Assembly (NCBI GenBank): GCA_029718625.1
Contig: CM056396.1
Coordinates: 29,284,092-29,348,091, forward strand
Length of the DNA: 64,000 bases
Direction of reading: 5' to 3'
DNA from: Synaphobranchus kaupii
Lineage: Eukaryota; Chordata; Actinopteri; Anguilliformes; Synaphobranchidae
A model generated the notes under the pieces. The model did no database searches. It had not been told where the DNA came from and saw nothing but the letters and a program-made list of their open reading frames with translations. Shown here piece by piece: positions 1 to 41,525 of the stretch (positions within the stretch are counted from its first letter, which is position 1; every line of letters starts with the position of its first letter). The position numbers were made by a program, and so were the translations under genes.

Positions 1-1800
1 TAGCAGCCTAGCCGACACGACTGCGCTTGTTAATTAGTGTATTAGCAGCCTAGCCGACACTACTGCGCTTGTTAATTAGTGTATTAGCAGCCTAGCCGAC
101 ACTACTGCGCTTGTTAATTAGTGTTTTAGCAGCCTAGCCGACACTACTGCGCTTGTTAATTAGTGTATTAGCAGCCTAGCCGACACTACTGCGCTTGTTA
201 ATTAGTGTATTAGCAGCCTAGCCGACACGACTGCGCTTGTTAATTAGTGTATTAGCAGCCTAGCCGACACTACTGCGCTTGTTAATTAGTGTATTAGCAG
301 CCTAGCCGACACTACTGCGCTTGTTAATTAGTGTATTAGCAGCCTAGCCGACACTACTGAGCTTGTTAATTAGTGTATTAGCTGCCTAGCCGACACTACT
401 GCGCTTGTTAATTAGTGTATTAGCAGCCTAGCCGACACTACTGCGCTTGTTAATTAGTGTATTAGCAGCCTAGCCGACACTACTGCGCTTGTTAATTAGT
501 GTATTAGCAGCCTAGCCGACACTACTGCGCTTGTTAATTAGTGTATTAGCTGCCTAGCCGACACTACTGCGCTTGTTAATTAGTGTATTAGCAGCCTAGC
601 CGACACTACTGCGCTTGTTAATTAGTGTATTAGCAGCCTAGCCGACACGACTGCGCTTGTTAATTAGTGTATTAGCAGCCTAGCCGACACTACTGCGCTT
701 GTTAATTAGTGTATTAGCTGCCTAGCCGACACTACTGCGCTTGTTAATTAGTGTATTAGCAGCCTAGCCGACACTACTGCGCTTGTTAATTAGTGTATTA
801 GCAGCCTAGCCGACACTACTGCGCTTGTTAATTAGTGTATTAGCAGCCTAGCCGACACGACTGCGCTTGTTAATTAGTGTATTAGCAGCCTAGCCGACAC
901 TACTGCGCTTGTTAATTACTGTATTAGCAGCCTAGCCGACACGACTGCGCTTGTTAATTACTGTATTAGCAGCCTAGCCGACACTACTGCGCTTGTTAAT
1001 TACTGTATTAGCAGCCTAGCCGACACTACTGCGCTTGTTAATTAGTGTATTAGCAGCCTAGCCGACACTACTGCGCTTGTTAATTAGTGTATTAGCAGCC
1101 TAGCCGACACTACTGCGCTTGTTAATTAGTGTATTAGCAGCCTAGCCGACACTACTGCGCTTGTTAATTAGTGTATTAGCAGCCTAGCCGACACTACTGC
1201 GCTTGTTAATTAGTGTATTAGCTGCCTAGCCGACACTACTGCGCTTGTTAATTAGTGTATTAGCAGCCTAGCCGACACTACTGCGCTTGTTAATTAGTGT
1301 ATTAGCAGCCTAGCCGACACTACTGCGCTTGTTAATTAGTGTATTAGCTGCCTAGCCGACACTACTGCGCTTGTTAATTAGTGTATTAGCTGCCTAGCCG
1401 ACACTACTGCGCTTGTTAATTAGTGTATTAGCAGCCTAGCCGACACTACTGCGCTTGTTAATTAGTGTATTAGCAGCCTAGCCGACACTACTGCGCTTGT
1501 TAATTAGTGTATTAGCAGCCTAGCCGACACTACTGCGCTTGTTAATTACTGTATTAGCAGCCTAGCCGACACGACTGCGCTTGTTAATTAGTGTATTAGC
1601 AGCCTAGCCGACACTACTGCGCTTGTTAATTAGTATATTAGCAGCCTAGCCGACACTACTGCGCTTGTTAATTAGTATATTAGCAGCCTAGCCGACACGA
1701 CTGCGCTTGTTAATTACTGTATTAGCAGCCTAGCCGACACTACTGCGCTTGTTAATTACTGTATTAGCAGCCTAGCCGACACTACTGCGCTTGTTAATTA
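1..1800. repeat. 42-bp minisatellite, about 43 copies
   Basis: Unit TAGCAGCCTAGCCGACACTA plus CTGCGCTTGTTAATTAGTGTAT, very homogeneous. Variants are few and recurrent (CTA/CGA, GCA/GCT, AGTGT/ACTGT), which implies recent expansion or homogenisation. It continues past the left edge and ends 21 bp before a col11a2 exon. Confidence 0.97.
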
Positions 1801-1821
1801 AGTGATGTCCCTCATTTTCAG

Positions 1822-31719
<29,898 letters not shown>

Positions 31720-31728
31720 AACAAGCAT

Positions 31729-31764
<36 letters not shown>

Positions 31765-33335
31765 ACACGACAGAAAGGGAAACACAAACCTACAAATATT
31801 TTCACTCACACATACGCAACACTTAAATACAAGATCTGTCCTAAAAAGATTAGGGACAAACACACACACACGTAAGTACACACCCAGGGAAAAACCAATG
31901 GACAACAGGAGGGGAGAGAATATAAATAGAACAAACGCTCTTGCAGAGAGAGAGAGAGAGAGAGCGAGTCAAAGATCTATTTTCAGCATGATGAGATATG
32001 AAGCTCTGACAGAGCGCAGAATAAAGAGGTGTGTTAATCGAACACAGCTCGCCCACAACTTTTCCCACTCCCCCCCACGTCCAACAGAGCCCCCCCACAC
32101 ACACGATTACCAACTCCCCCAGTTATGGATGTACCTCTCACCCCACCCTCCCAACTCCCCCTGAGTCTCCCTACCTCCCGCCCCCAATACGGTGCTTCCA
32201 CATCAAGCCCCGCCCCTTCTCATACCTCACTTCCTGTCTCGCTCGTGAATGGGGACCAAACGAAGAACAACCTAACGGAACGTCGGAAAACGGAGCTTGT
32301 GAGGGTTTTTTTATGGAAAGGCAAAGTCCACCGCCTGGAGGGACAGAATCGACGGTCTGGATTTCCAACGTGCGCTCCGTTCCACGCGGCAGAGTTTTAC
32401 AAACCCGACCGCATCGCCACGGTGACCGCTCAGTCACATCCTTCGGGAACAGACAAGAGCAGCAAGAAGGGAAAGGCTGTGAATCACAATCTGAAAACTC
32501 TAGTACTGTAACAGAGAATTAAAAAGCTGCAGTATTTACCGTACCGTTCCACCTGTTTATTGGATAAATATTGTCGCATGCTCGGTTGCTGTTTATGTAT
32601 AGAAAGGCAAACAGAGGGACTTGATATTCGGTCCAGTCCAGATGCTATAGAATCAGAAGCCATTGTCCTTGTAAACCTGTACTGGACTTGATGTTATCTA
32701 TGTGTATTTTCAACAATTAAAAACTAGGAAAACAGGCAACCATTTTGTAGTCAAGTTGCTACTGCACTATGCAGTGAAACAAAGTGTTTTTGGGGCGATG
32801 GCGTGACAGATTGTTTTTTTTAAATCTTTTTTTTCCCCAAAAGTCCTGCTTTTCAGCATATTTTCTCTGAAATATATCAGGGTAAAAGACGTATATGAGC
32901 CTTATATTGGAGGAGAAATTCAGAGCTTGGACACAAAAACCCATAAGGCTTTGGTGCTGTACAAAAGTAAACCTTTTAAAAACAGAAGTATTTGGTTTCA
33001 TAATGCATTTGACCATGTTCTCTTCTGCCCACACGTATCATCTGACTTCTGGCTGGAATTGTGCATTAGAAACCATATGTACAGGGAAAAAAAATAATTT
33101 ATTTTATTTATTTAAAGAGAAAATAAAAACAGGGTGCCTTATTTTTCCTCAAAATCTGAATATTCAAACAAAAATACAAGAACAAAATTGTGGTATTTCA
33201 TTTGTATTTATCTCCTCTAGCTTTCACTTGAACTCAATATAGAAATAGAAATATATATATATGAAAACAATTCTATCTGTACGCACCCTTTGTTCTATGC
33301 ATGTGGAGACGGTGGAATAACTAAATAAATAAAAT
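31720..33335 (+). other. col11a2: col11a2 3' UTR (extent inferred)
   Basis: No further splicing or collagen coding is seen after the stop. AATAAA signals occur at 32020-32025, 33122-33127 and in a cluster near 33322-33331 (CTAAATAAATAAAATC); another lies at 34054-34059. Which is used cannot be decided from sequence. The stretch is mostly AT-rich with CA repeats at its start and a purine AG run near 31948-31963. Confidence 0.55.
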
Positions 33336-35440
33336 CCCATCTTTGTTCACCGGTGGTGATTCTAACAATGTAACACCAGAGCGTTCATTAACTGTATTTT
33401 TTATTTGAATTATTTTTTTGTTGAGTTTTTCTGTCACTGTCCTGATTAAATGATTCACAGCTGTTGATTTTAACTTTCAGTTTCCCTGTTGGTTTGTCTT
33501 GCGTTTGGGGGGCATTTACAGGGGTATTTACAGATGCAGAATGGGGTAAAAACTCAGAGTTTAGGGGAGGGAATTCAGACGGGGTATTTGAGAGGCATAT
33601 CAGAAAAAAACATAAATGGGAAATCTGTTATGGGTTTTTTTTGGGTTACTTTCAGGGGTGGGGGGTTATAAACAAAAAGCAGAAACTTTGGTGCTCAAAA
33701 TCTGTCCGCAGAAGATCATTTTCTAGACCAGTGTGGGTTTTTTTTTTGGGTTTTTTTTTGTTTGTTTTAATTAAAGGCAAATTATGTTCAAACAAAATAT
33801 GGTGCTGAAAAAAAGTATTATTTTATAAATGTGTGTAAGTAATTTTTTAAATTTTGTTTTCTGTAATATATAATCTTTTTAAAAAGAGCCGCTTGACTCT
33901 CTTGTTTGTCTGTCTACCTGGTACTCTATCTGATAAGGCTGTTAACGCTGTTAGCTGCTTGGGCCTACGAAAAGTCTGTAAAGTTGAGTGTCCGTTTAAA
34001 CTTTTCATTTAGCTTCTTTTTTTTTTTTTTTGCAGACAGCAACTCTTCAAATGAATAAAAGGACACGCACAGCCACTCGACCCTTAACCTCTCACTCGAC
34101 CCTTAACCTCTCCGGTTATTCGCTGGCCTGGGTGAAAACTCAGTCATAGTAACCAGTATTTCCATGAGGTCATATTTATCACCACTGTTCTAATTCGATG
34201 CCAGTATTGTACTTCAGTTTAACGGACCTCCGGATTTGAAACTTTACCTCTCTATGACCTGTTTGTGCGGCCTTAGCTACTCCAAACTGCTTCTCACTTG
34301 GTCTCTTTTCCCTTAGAATCAGGTTTAGCTTTTCATTGACCGTGAATTTTAATGTCTTCTGGTTCTTTCTTGGCTTTTTATTTTAGTTTTTGTTGCTGGA
34401 AGTCTCCCATTAAACCACATGCCCAGGCATTTTATCAGAGTCACTGTGACTAAAAATGTGCTTGCTTGTGTGTGTACACGTCTGTGTCCGGGGCTGAGAG
34501 AGTGTACACTTGAATTTACACTCGTCTACTTCTTTGTCTTTGATACCAGATCACTAAAAAGATTTTTTTTAAAATAATTTTTACCACACTTCCAGCCAGA
34601 TGAACCGTCTTAGCTGCAGTTTCAGAATTAGGGTAATTCAGTTTACTTATAAATGCGTTCATTTATGAATAATAACCTACTTGTTTCTCTTAATATGAAG
34701 CAACGGTCTTCTCACGAAGGTGTGCATTTGTGAGAAGTGATTTAGGGAACTAGGTGAAATATGGGATATCATGGTTCAGAAGCCCAGCTAAAGCAGCGAT
34801 TCTGTAGACACACCAGATATTTAGCTCCTGTGCTCCTTCTGTCCTTTCTGCTTCTCAACGACAGCAGGTGTGTTACAGTACAGAATGTCCATTGTATCGC
34901 CATAGTGATGCACTCGGCCACGCCGCCTTCATGAATATTCATAAAGTGCATTGGAATTGTAATGCTGCCGTTGCAACTGCAGAGACACAGAACTTTCGAC
35001 GTTAAGGAAGGAGGAGTTGAACTGGAGAGTCTAAAGAATCTGCACCAACAGTCCAGTTAGCTGTTGCGCTGGGACTAGCGTGGAGCTGAAACCTTATTTA
35101 GGGAATGAAAAAGCGGGGGGGGGGGGGGGGTGGGTGTATATACTGTATTAATCGTCATAGAAACTGTTCTGTATCCCGCCTCTTGCTACATGCGTGCTTT
35201 CTCCCCTCCCATTAGTGCTAAAGTTAAAACTGTGAGAGGACAAGTTGGAAATATAAAGATTTTAATTTGCAACACACGCTTCCCTGTACAGATTTGTTTT
35301 CACACAATTTATAAGGGGGGGGGGGGGGAGTCAGACCTGTTACTGGCAGGCAAAGGCACTGAGGATCGTGGGCCGGCGTCTGATTGGTCATCACAGAGGG
35401 GGTGGTGGCACCTCTCAGCCAATGAAAAGGCCTCCTGCAA
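33336..35440. other. Interval between convergent col11a2 and hsd17b8 3' ends
   Basis: No coding exon is recognised. The stretch is AT-rich, with poly-T runs (around 33739-33759 and 34018-34031), an AATAAA at 34054-34059 that could be a distal col11a2 signal, and G homopolymers at 35116-35130 and 35316-35328. Short open frames here lack family features. Confidence 0.5.
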
Positions 35441-35460
35441 ATCAAAAGGACAGACCGGGA

Positions 35461-35466
35461 TTTATT
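35461..35466 (-). terminator. hsd17b8: Poly(A) signal AATAAA, probable hsd17b8 3' end
   Basis: TTTATT on the plus strand reads AATAAA on the minus strand, 64 bp after the candidate stop. It is the first canonical signal downstream of the last recognised hsd17b8 exon. Confidence 0.55.
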
Positions 35467-35529
35467 TACCCATCCAAGGTGGTTCTTTCAGCAGGCAGTG
35501 CACCACTGAATGTTTCACAACAATGAGGC

Positions 35530-35546
35530 TCATGGGAAGTGGAGTC
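35530..35546 (-). CDS. hsd17b8: Candidate last exon of hsd17b8
   Basis: Exon 8 ends IEVTG with one base left over at a GTCCGT donor. The nearest downstream acceptor that gives a short conserved-like tail is CCTCAG at 35547-35552, joining to GLHFP and TGA at 35530-35532. The usual vertebrate tail is GGLFM or similar, so the match is only approximate. An AATAAA 64 bp downstream supports it. Alternatives are exon 8 read-through into the minisatellite, or an unrecognised exon. Confidence 0.45.
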
Positions 35547-38500
35547 CTGAGGTTTACGTTTTCAATTTACTTATTTCTCAGTAACACTGCCTGGCTCTAA
35601 ATACACCACAGTGTGTCCGTGTTGCGTGTCTGTGTGTCTGTGTGGCGTGTCTGTGTGTCTGCGTTGCGTGTCCGTGTTGCGTGTCCGTGTTGCGTGTCTG
35701 TGTTGCGTGTCTGTGTTGCGTGACGGTGCGGCGTGTGTCCGTGCTGTGTGTAGCTGGGCTGACGGACCTGTGACTTCAATGCTGACTCCAGTGATGTAGC
35801 GACTGTCATCGGAGGCCAGGAACGCACAGGCGTCTGCTACCTCTACAGAGAGAGAGAGAAAAGCGTCTGCTACCTCTACAGAGAGAGAGAGAGAAAAGCG
35901 TCTGCTACCTCTACAGAGAGGGACACGCACACACTCACCTGCAGGTTGTCCCATTCTGCCGAGCGGTATCATGGAGGTCATCTGTGGAGTCACATTATCT
36001 GTAAGCAGTCTGCACAATTTTTAATCACTTTTATTGACATGACAACTAATGCTCATATTGCGAAAGTTTACACAAATATTTTTGTTAATAGTGCAAAAGA
36101 AAATAGAACAAACTGACAAACAACTGATGATAATGCACTGATATAACCTAATGACTACTCACACCCACACATATCCATACCCACCCACACACACCTTATT
36201 AATCACTTTCTCTGGCACTTTATCAGTCATGGGCGTGGTGATGAACCCAGGAAGCACACAATTACAGCGAATCCCAAACCTGCCAAATGGAGAAACATTA
36301 ATTGGATTCATAAAATAAAAATAAAACAACTTCCTTTTTCAATACAATTTGTACTGTAGTGTGCAGTCAGTCAGTGTGTATATACTGTATTAACCCTCTC
36401 TCTCAGTGCAGTGTTAATGTACTGTAGTACATGTACGTTTGGTCGCTCACTGACAGAATTCCCTCTCTCCACTTTACCTGCTCAGCTCCTTGGCTGCAGC
36501 TCTCGTTAACCCTTCCACTCCTGCCTTGGAGGCTGAGTAGTTCACCTGCCCAATATTGCCCACCTGTTGGCACCGAGACAGAGAGACTGAATCTACACTG
36601 CCTGGCCAAAAAAAAAGTTGCACACTGTAATATTTTGTTGGACCGCCTTCAGCTTTGATTATGGCGCGCATTCGTCGTGGTATTGTTTCGAAAATTTTAT
36701 GCAACGTCGCAACATTTATTTCCGTCCAGACTTGCATTAATTTTTGGCCGAGATCTTGTATTGACGACGGGAGAGTCGAACCACTCCGTAAAGTCTTCTC
36801 CAGCACATCCCAAAGACTTTCAATGGGGTTAAGGTCAGGACTCTGGTGGCCAATTCACGTGTGAAAATGATTCCTCATGCTCCCTGAACCACTCTTTCAC
36901 AATTTGAGCCCGATGAATCTTGGCATTGTCGTCCTGGAATATGCCTATTGATGGGATAACCTGGTCATTCAGTACATTCAGGTACTTAGCTGACTTCATG
37001 AGTGGGCCTAGACCTGACCAATTGAAGCAACCCCAGATCATAACACTGCCTCCAGAGGCTTGTACAGTGGGCACTATGCATGACGGGTGCAACTGCGACT
37101 TTTTTTTTTAGCCGGGCAGTGTATTTCCTGTCTTCACAGTAAGTTGGTTACAGATGAGGTTGATGCCCTGATTAAAACAGACTGCACTGCATTACACTGC
37201 AGTCCCTCAGTGCTGCCACACTTAAGATGTCCGCCTCACCTTTCCCACAATGCTGCCCACAGTGATGATGGAGCCTTTGGGGGCTCCACTAGCGACCAGG
37301 GCCCTGGAGACGGCCTGCGTGAGAAGGAAGGTACCCTGAAAGAGAAAGAAAGATAAAATGAGAACGTGCCCAGAGGCAGTTGGAGGTCACAGGGAGAGGG
37401 GGAGGAGCAGAAGGCGAGTGCACTGTACCTTCAGGTTGACCTGTATGACCCTGTCGAAGTCAGCCTCCGCCATTTTGAGCATGAACTCGTCCTGAGTGAT
37501 GCCCGCAGCACTGACGCACACTGAAGGGGGCTGGAAGTACCGACACTGAGGAGCACAACAGCCCAACAGACACTATTAATATATCTGCCCAGCAGATTCC
37601 CCAGATACAACATGCATCATTCAGACATGGCTAATCTAAAAAAATAAAAATAGAACAAACTGACAAACAACTGATATTAAAGATGTCCGCATTGTGGGCA
37701 CTGATATAACCTAATGACCACACACACACATGCCCACACACGTTATATGGTGAAAATACACATAGATAACATCAAGCCCAGCAGATCCCCAGATACGGAA
37801 AGTGAAAAATTCAGACATTACAAATCTATCTAAATGGCGAACCAAAAGATTCTCAACAACAAATATCAAAACAACTGCAAGAGCAGTATTTAATTTGGCC
37901 AGTCAGTGTGAGCATTGTTTTTGCCACACAAAAAAATATGCGACCCAAATTTTGGGAGTCACTGGCTTCAAGCACTTCACCTGGATTGGCCAGCCCAATC
38001 ACACCTGTATAGTAGTGAGCAGCTTCTCCACGCTTTCCCTGGAAGACACCTCCACACCCACCGCCGAGTGGTCCTGGCCTTTGTGCTCCTGGGGCAGGCT
38101 CTCCAGCGTCTGATTGGCCGAGTCCTCGTTCACATCAGCGACCACCACCGAGGCTCCCTCTGCAGCGAAGCGCTGGCAGACGGCCCGACCGATACCACTG
38201 CCCCCTCCTGGAGAGATTTGGTAATGTAAACACAGACTGACACACTGGGGGCCGTTTCCCAAAAAGATCTTAGATAAAGATCATCTGAGGATATTTTGTT
38301 TTTATATTAGTTCATTTATTTTTTGTCTTAAAATAAAAATAGAGGGGGAATGTCACTACATTTTACTCATAAAATGAATAAAACACAAACACAAAACACT
38401 CTAAGACTATCTTAACTCTAAGATGCTTTTAGGAAACGGGGCCCTTCTGATTACACTTACATTCTGTCCGGAAAGTAGAATTTACAAAGTCAATGGTCAA

Positions 38501-40425
38501 GGAGAGTCAACACTTGTCCCTTGAAAAATAGACATTCATTGCACACGACTCAATTCCTCAATGGCGTAATTATTTGCAAAGTTGCTAACCAAATAGCCAA
38601 CTGTACATCGGGAGTGTGGCAGAAACGTAAAATACATTTTTTAAGAAGGGAGAAAGCATAGTACAACATCTCCACTTCAGGAAAAGGGTGGTGTCTATGT
38701 AGCCAGATGTAACAGGGTGTTATCCAAAGCTCTCCCAGGGTAGTCACCTCCCAGGTACCCCTTCCCGTAGATTATCATTGGTGGGATGTCTTCCCCAGAT
38801 GCTTTCAGGGCAGGCATGCCAGCACTGTGATGTGGTGCCTGGTGGAGGGTGCTTGAAGGTAGGGATGTTTCCACCCCTTGCTGACCAGCATCTTGCAGTG
38901 AAGTTTTCCCATCTGAAACCCTGACTCATCACCGTTGTAGATTTGTCTGGGTTTCTCCATTAACACATTCTCCTCTACCATAGCCTTCAGCATGTTAAAG
39001 TAAAGGGCAATGTTCCTCTCCCTGGCACACCTGATTCTCCCTCTTGTTGCTAATGTTGTTTTCTACTTTGTAGAGCCTGACTGCCTGCCACATGTCCATC
39101 CCCTACTTGCATGCTTGTATTGCCCTCAGCATTGCCTCCTCCCTCCACAGCCATCTCTTTTTGCCCTTGTTCATCTGTAAAAATGTTCAAAAATAAATTA
39201 TTATTCCCTCCATTATTCCAATAATCTTATTATGTAATCTACGTGTTCTATGAGAATGGCTAAATTATAAGTAGAAATGAAGTTTACTTAACATTTTAAA
39301 TGTAACTATTTCTCAATTTGTCAAAAAATGCAAACTTGAGGATTCCTACATTATTGATTGCAAGGAATAAAAATGTGAATCTAAGAAAAGCCTACTAATA
39401 TCTTAATTATATCTAATTATTATCCATTAAATGGATCTGAGCATTAAAGTACATATTCATTCATTCTATTAAATAAGTTTCATAAGCGAGTCAAAAAACT
39501 GAATGTCATAGTGCACGACGGCTATAATTGTGGACAGTCTGAACTGCTTTCTGTGCCGTCCGCTGGGATACTCATTTTCTGAGGCGCATTTCTTTGTGTA
39601 TTTAAGGTTAATATAGGAAAGGTTGGTCCTTATAAGCATTTCTAGCAATCCGTACATATTCACTGCTGTTAGCCAAGTGGTTTCTAGCTAAATAGCCGTT
39701 GGAAAGCTAAGTTTGAAAACGTTAAGCGATATCAGGACTGTTGCATTTAATCGTCGCGATTAAGGAATTCGAATCGTGCTCGAAGTATAAAAGTTAGCGT
39801 TGTAAAATAGGTCGTATTGATATAACTAAATATACATGTATTAAGTTGAAAACTGTCAGTTAGACAGGTTATTATGTGTATTTTTACGGGACATACGTTT
39901 AATTGGTCACAGTGTTCAGTACTCGCGAATAAATATGAAATAAATACGTTGGCGCCTGAGTGGTTGGAAATAGGTGCTCTCCCCCGGTCGGTAATAGGTG
40001 CTCGAACGCTAATTGATATCTTTTTTAACTAACCTGCAAGATAATTGTTTTGCCGCAGTTGTTGTTGCTAGCTAAATCTGTTCACCCTGCAACTTGCTAC
40101 TATCTATCACACATACCCGCGTTGTTACATAAAATATATTGGTTGGCTTTTCAACAAAAGAAAAAAACGAAACAAACCCAAAGGAAGTTGCGTCAAACAG
40201 CTGAGCTAGATAGCTAGTGATACTAATAAGCTAGCTTTGCATTTTCGAGTTTGTTCTTACGAGCTGAAAACATCACCAACCTATGGAGAGTGCCCGGAAT
40301 TATGTATTTCCCTACACTCCAGATTTAACAAAAGTCACTAATCACAGCGTGTGGATATTAAGACAGAAGTAAAACTGACCTGTGACAACAGCCAGCCTGG
40401 ATATGAGTCTCAAGGGCGCCGCCAT
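35530..40425 (-). CDS. hsd17b8: Hydroxysteroid 17-beta dehydrogenase 8 / mitochondrial 3-oxoacyl-ACP reductase alpha subunit
   Basis: An NAD-dependent short-chain dehydrogenase. In vertebrates HSD17B8 pairs with CBR4 as mitochondrial 3-oxoacyl-ACP reductase and can oxidise estradiol. Minus-strand exons: 40380-40425, 38005-38207, 37429-37545, 37240-37335, 36478-36563, 36195-36279, 35939-35981, 35768-35842 and probably 35530-35546. The protein (about 255 aa; human 261) begins [16 protein letters not shown] and shows the Rossmann TGGGSGIG motif across the exon 1/2 junction, VCVSAAGIT, the catalytic Ser region [11 protein letters not shown] (exon 4), the catalytic YSASK (exon 5) and [17 protein letters not shown] (exon 6). 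All junctions are in frame. Introns contain a Tc1-like remnant, a Tigger/pogo-like remnant and MITEs. Only the last exon is uncertain. Confidence 0.92.
35605..35740. repeat. 15-bp-type GT-rich minisatellite in hsd17b8 last intron
   Basis: Degenerate copies of a 15-bp unit like CGTGTCCGTGTTGCG lie just downstream (minus sense) of exon 8. Read through in frame they would add a His/Thr/Arg-rich tail, which is not a plausible native C-terminus. Confidence 0.75.
35831..35920 (-). repeat. hsd17b8: Triplicated exon 8 acceptor of hsd17b8
   Basis: A unit of 33-35 bp containing a CT tract, the TAG acceptor and the first 13 bases of exon 8 is present three times, starting at 35831, 35864 and 35899. The exon-proximal acceptor gives the normal protein with a 96-bp intron. 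The middle one lies 33 bp upstream, would leave a 63-bp intron and would add 11 in-frame residues after the Glu-Val-Ala-Asp-Ala motif. The distal one leaves an intron too short to splice. Confidence 0.85.
36102..37745. repeat. Duplicated intronic segment in hsd17b8 (two copies)
   Basis: The stretch at about 36102-36190 (ATAGAACAAACTGACAAACA, CTGATATAACCTAATGAC) is repeated at about 37650-37745 with small insertions. A shorter repeat containing CCCAGCAGAT occurs at about 37588-37640 and 37777-37835. These are local duplications inside introns. The coordinates span both copies and include exons between them that are not duplicated. Confidence 0.6.
36594..37123 (-). mobile_element. Internally deleted Tc1/mariner-like element in hsd17b8 intron 4
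   Basis: Terminal inverted repeats CACTGCCTGGCC plus an A run (from 36596) and its near-complement ending GCCGGGCAGTG (to 37121) are flanked by TA on each side, the Tc1 target. About 530 bp remain. The minus strand still encodes the C-terminal transposase: [16 protein letters not shown], then [11 protein letters not shown] around the second catalytic Asp, then after a one-base frameshift near 36840 [16 protein letters not shown]. The N-terminal DNA-binding part and first catalytic region are missing, so it is not autonomous. Confidence 0.88.
38247..38444. mobile_element. Hairpin MITE in hsd17b8 intron 1
   Basis: GGGGCCGTTTCCCAAAAAGA at the left is mirrored by TTTTAGGAAACGGGGCCC at the right, with CTTAGAT/CTAAGAT also inverted inside. 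About 200 bp, no coding capacity. Such AT-rich cores between inverted ends are typical of fish MITEs. Confidence 0.7.
38560..39180 (-). mobile_element. Tigger/pogo-like DDE transposase remnant in hsd17b8 intron 1
   Basis: The minus strand has fragments in shifting frames: [16 protein letters not shown] (an Asp-Glu motif of DDE_1 transposases), [11 protein letters not shown], then [15 protein letters not shown] and further degraded sequence. Frames are interrupted and no intact inverted ends were seen. The family assignment rests on the GDES-GF and ITVLAC motifs and is moderate. Confidence 0.65.
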
Positions 40426-40762
40426 GACAATCTTCAATGTGTGGTGACGTCATCGATGCTGTACACTTCAATGTCCACACGGTGGCGCCAAAAAGCCCAG
40501 TTTTGTGCAGAGCGCTGTTTCCAGAACAGTAATAATACTTCAGTAATAATGTAGGGAATTCTGTTATTAAATGTGAAATAAATTTTAATATATGTATTAT
40601 TGTGTTATTTATATAATAGCCTTTAGACTGGTATCTAAAATTTCTTACCTACGATAGGTAGCCTACATTAAGATATTTTTAGGCAATGCTTATTAATTCC
40701 ACCAGAGGACGATAGTGATCCAGCAACTCGGCCCACTGCCATATAACGATGTAATATTTATT
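40416..40762 (-). promoter_or_regulatory. hsd17b8: hsd17b8 5' end and promoter, copy 1
   Basis: Contains the start codon (minus ATGGCGGCG at 40425) and a perfect CRE palindrome TGACGTCA at 40445-40452, about 20 bp upstream of it. The TSS is probably within or just above this stretch. The whole block, through ATAACGATGTA near 40750, is repeated at 41186-41525. Confidence 0.6.
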
Positions 40763-40960
40763 TATTTATTTAACCAGGAAGACTCATTGATATTGAAAAT
40801 CTATTTTACAAGAGTGCCCTGGCCAAGGTAGGCAGCAGTACAAGTAATTTACTAAGTTTCAGACAGACAACAACAAAATATAAGGCATCAAGTAAAATCA
40901 CGATCATAAAAACAGCGAATAGGCTAATTAAAACATAGGCAGGCCATTGAGTTTGCCTCA
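40762..40960. repeat. Dispersed repeat between the promoter copies
   Basis: TTTATTTAACCAGGAAGACT followed by CATTGATATTGAAAATCTAT matches a shorter stretch at about 18922-18960 (CTCATTGAGATTGAAATCCA). This is therefore a dispersed fish repeat that appears to have inserted between the two promoter copies, or at the end of one. Confidence 0.45.
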
Positions 40961-41185
40961 GAATCCTTCATCAATGATTTAAAAAAAGCAAATGGGACAA
41001 GTTCTTCAATTTTCGAATCATTTTGCACAGTATTTCTCGAAGAGGGAGCAGAATGCATGAACGTCCTTTTCCCCCATTTCAGTCCGGTCATTGGGGACAG
41101 ACAGTAGGAATAAGTCCTGCGAATGTAGACAATAACCACTGACACATATTTTTGCACAATAATAAGTCTACGGTTAGCCAGAGCA

Positions 41186-41525
41186 GCGCCGCCAAGACAG
41201 TCTTTAATGTGTGGTGACGTAATTGTTGCTGTACACTTCAATGTCCACACGATGGAGCCAGAAGCCCAGTTTTGTAGTGGTTTCCAGAACCGTGAGATAT
41301 TGTAATTCTGTTATTAAATTATATTTCGCATTTAATGCGTATTATATGTCATTTATATAATAGCTTTTCGGCTGGTATCTAAAATTTCTTACCTACGATA
41401 GGTAGCCGATATGAACATAAATTAAGATATTTTGAGGCAATGCATATTAATTCAACCAGAAGAGGGCGATAGTGATCCAGCAACTCGGCCCACTGCCCTA
41501 TAACGATGTAGTATAGCATTTATAT
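41186..41525 (-). repeat. Diverged duplicate of the hsd17b8 promoter
   Basis: Aligned by eye with 40416-40762: GCGCCGCC, TGTACACTTCAATGTCCACA, CTAAAATTTCTTACCTACGA and CAGCAACTCGGCCCACTGCC are shared. The start codon equivalent is destroyed (CAT has become CAA on the plus strand) and the CRE is changed to TGACGTAA at 41215-41222. It may still act as an upstream promoter or TSS but cannot start the protein. Confidence 0.8.

Noticed and set aside
35571..35768. Read-through C-terminus of hsd17b8 into the GT-rich minisatellite
   Set aside because: The resulting His/Thr/Arg repeat tail is not found in the family; a GTCCGT donor and downstream AATAAA suggest one more short exon.
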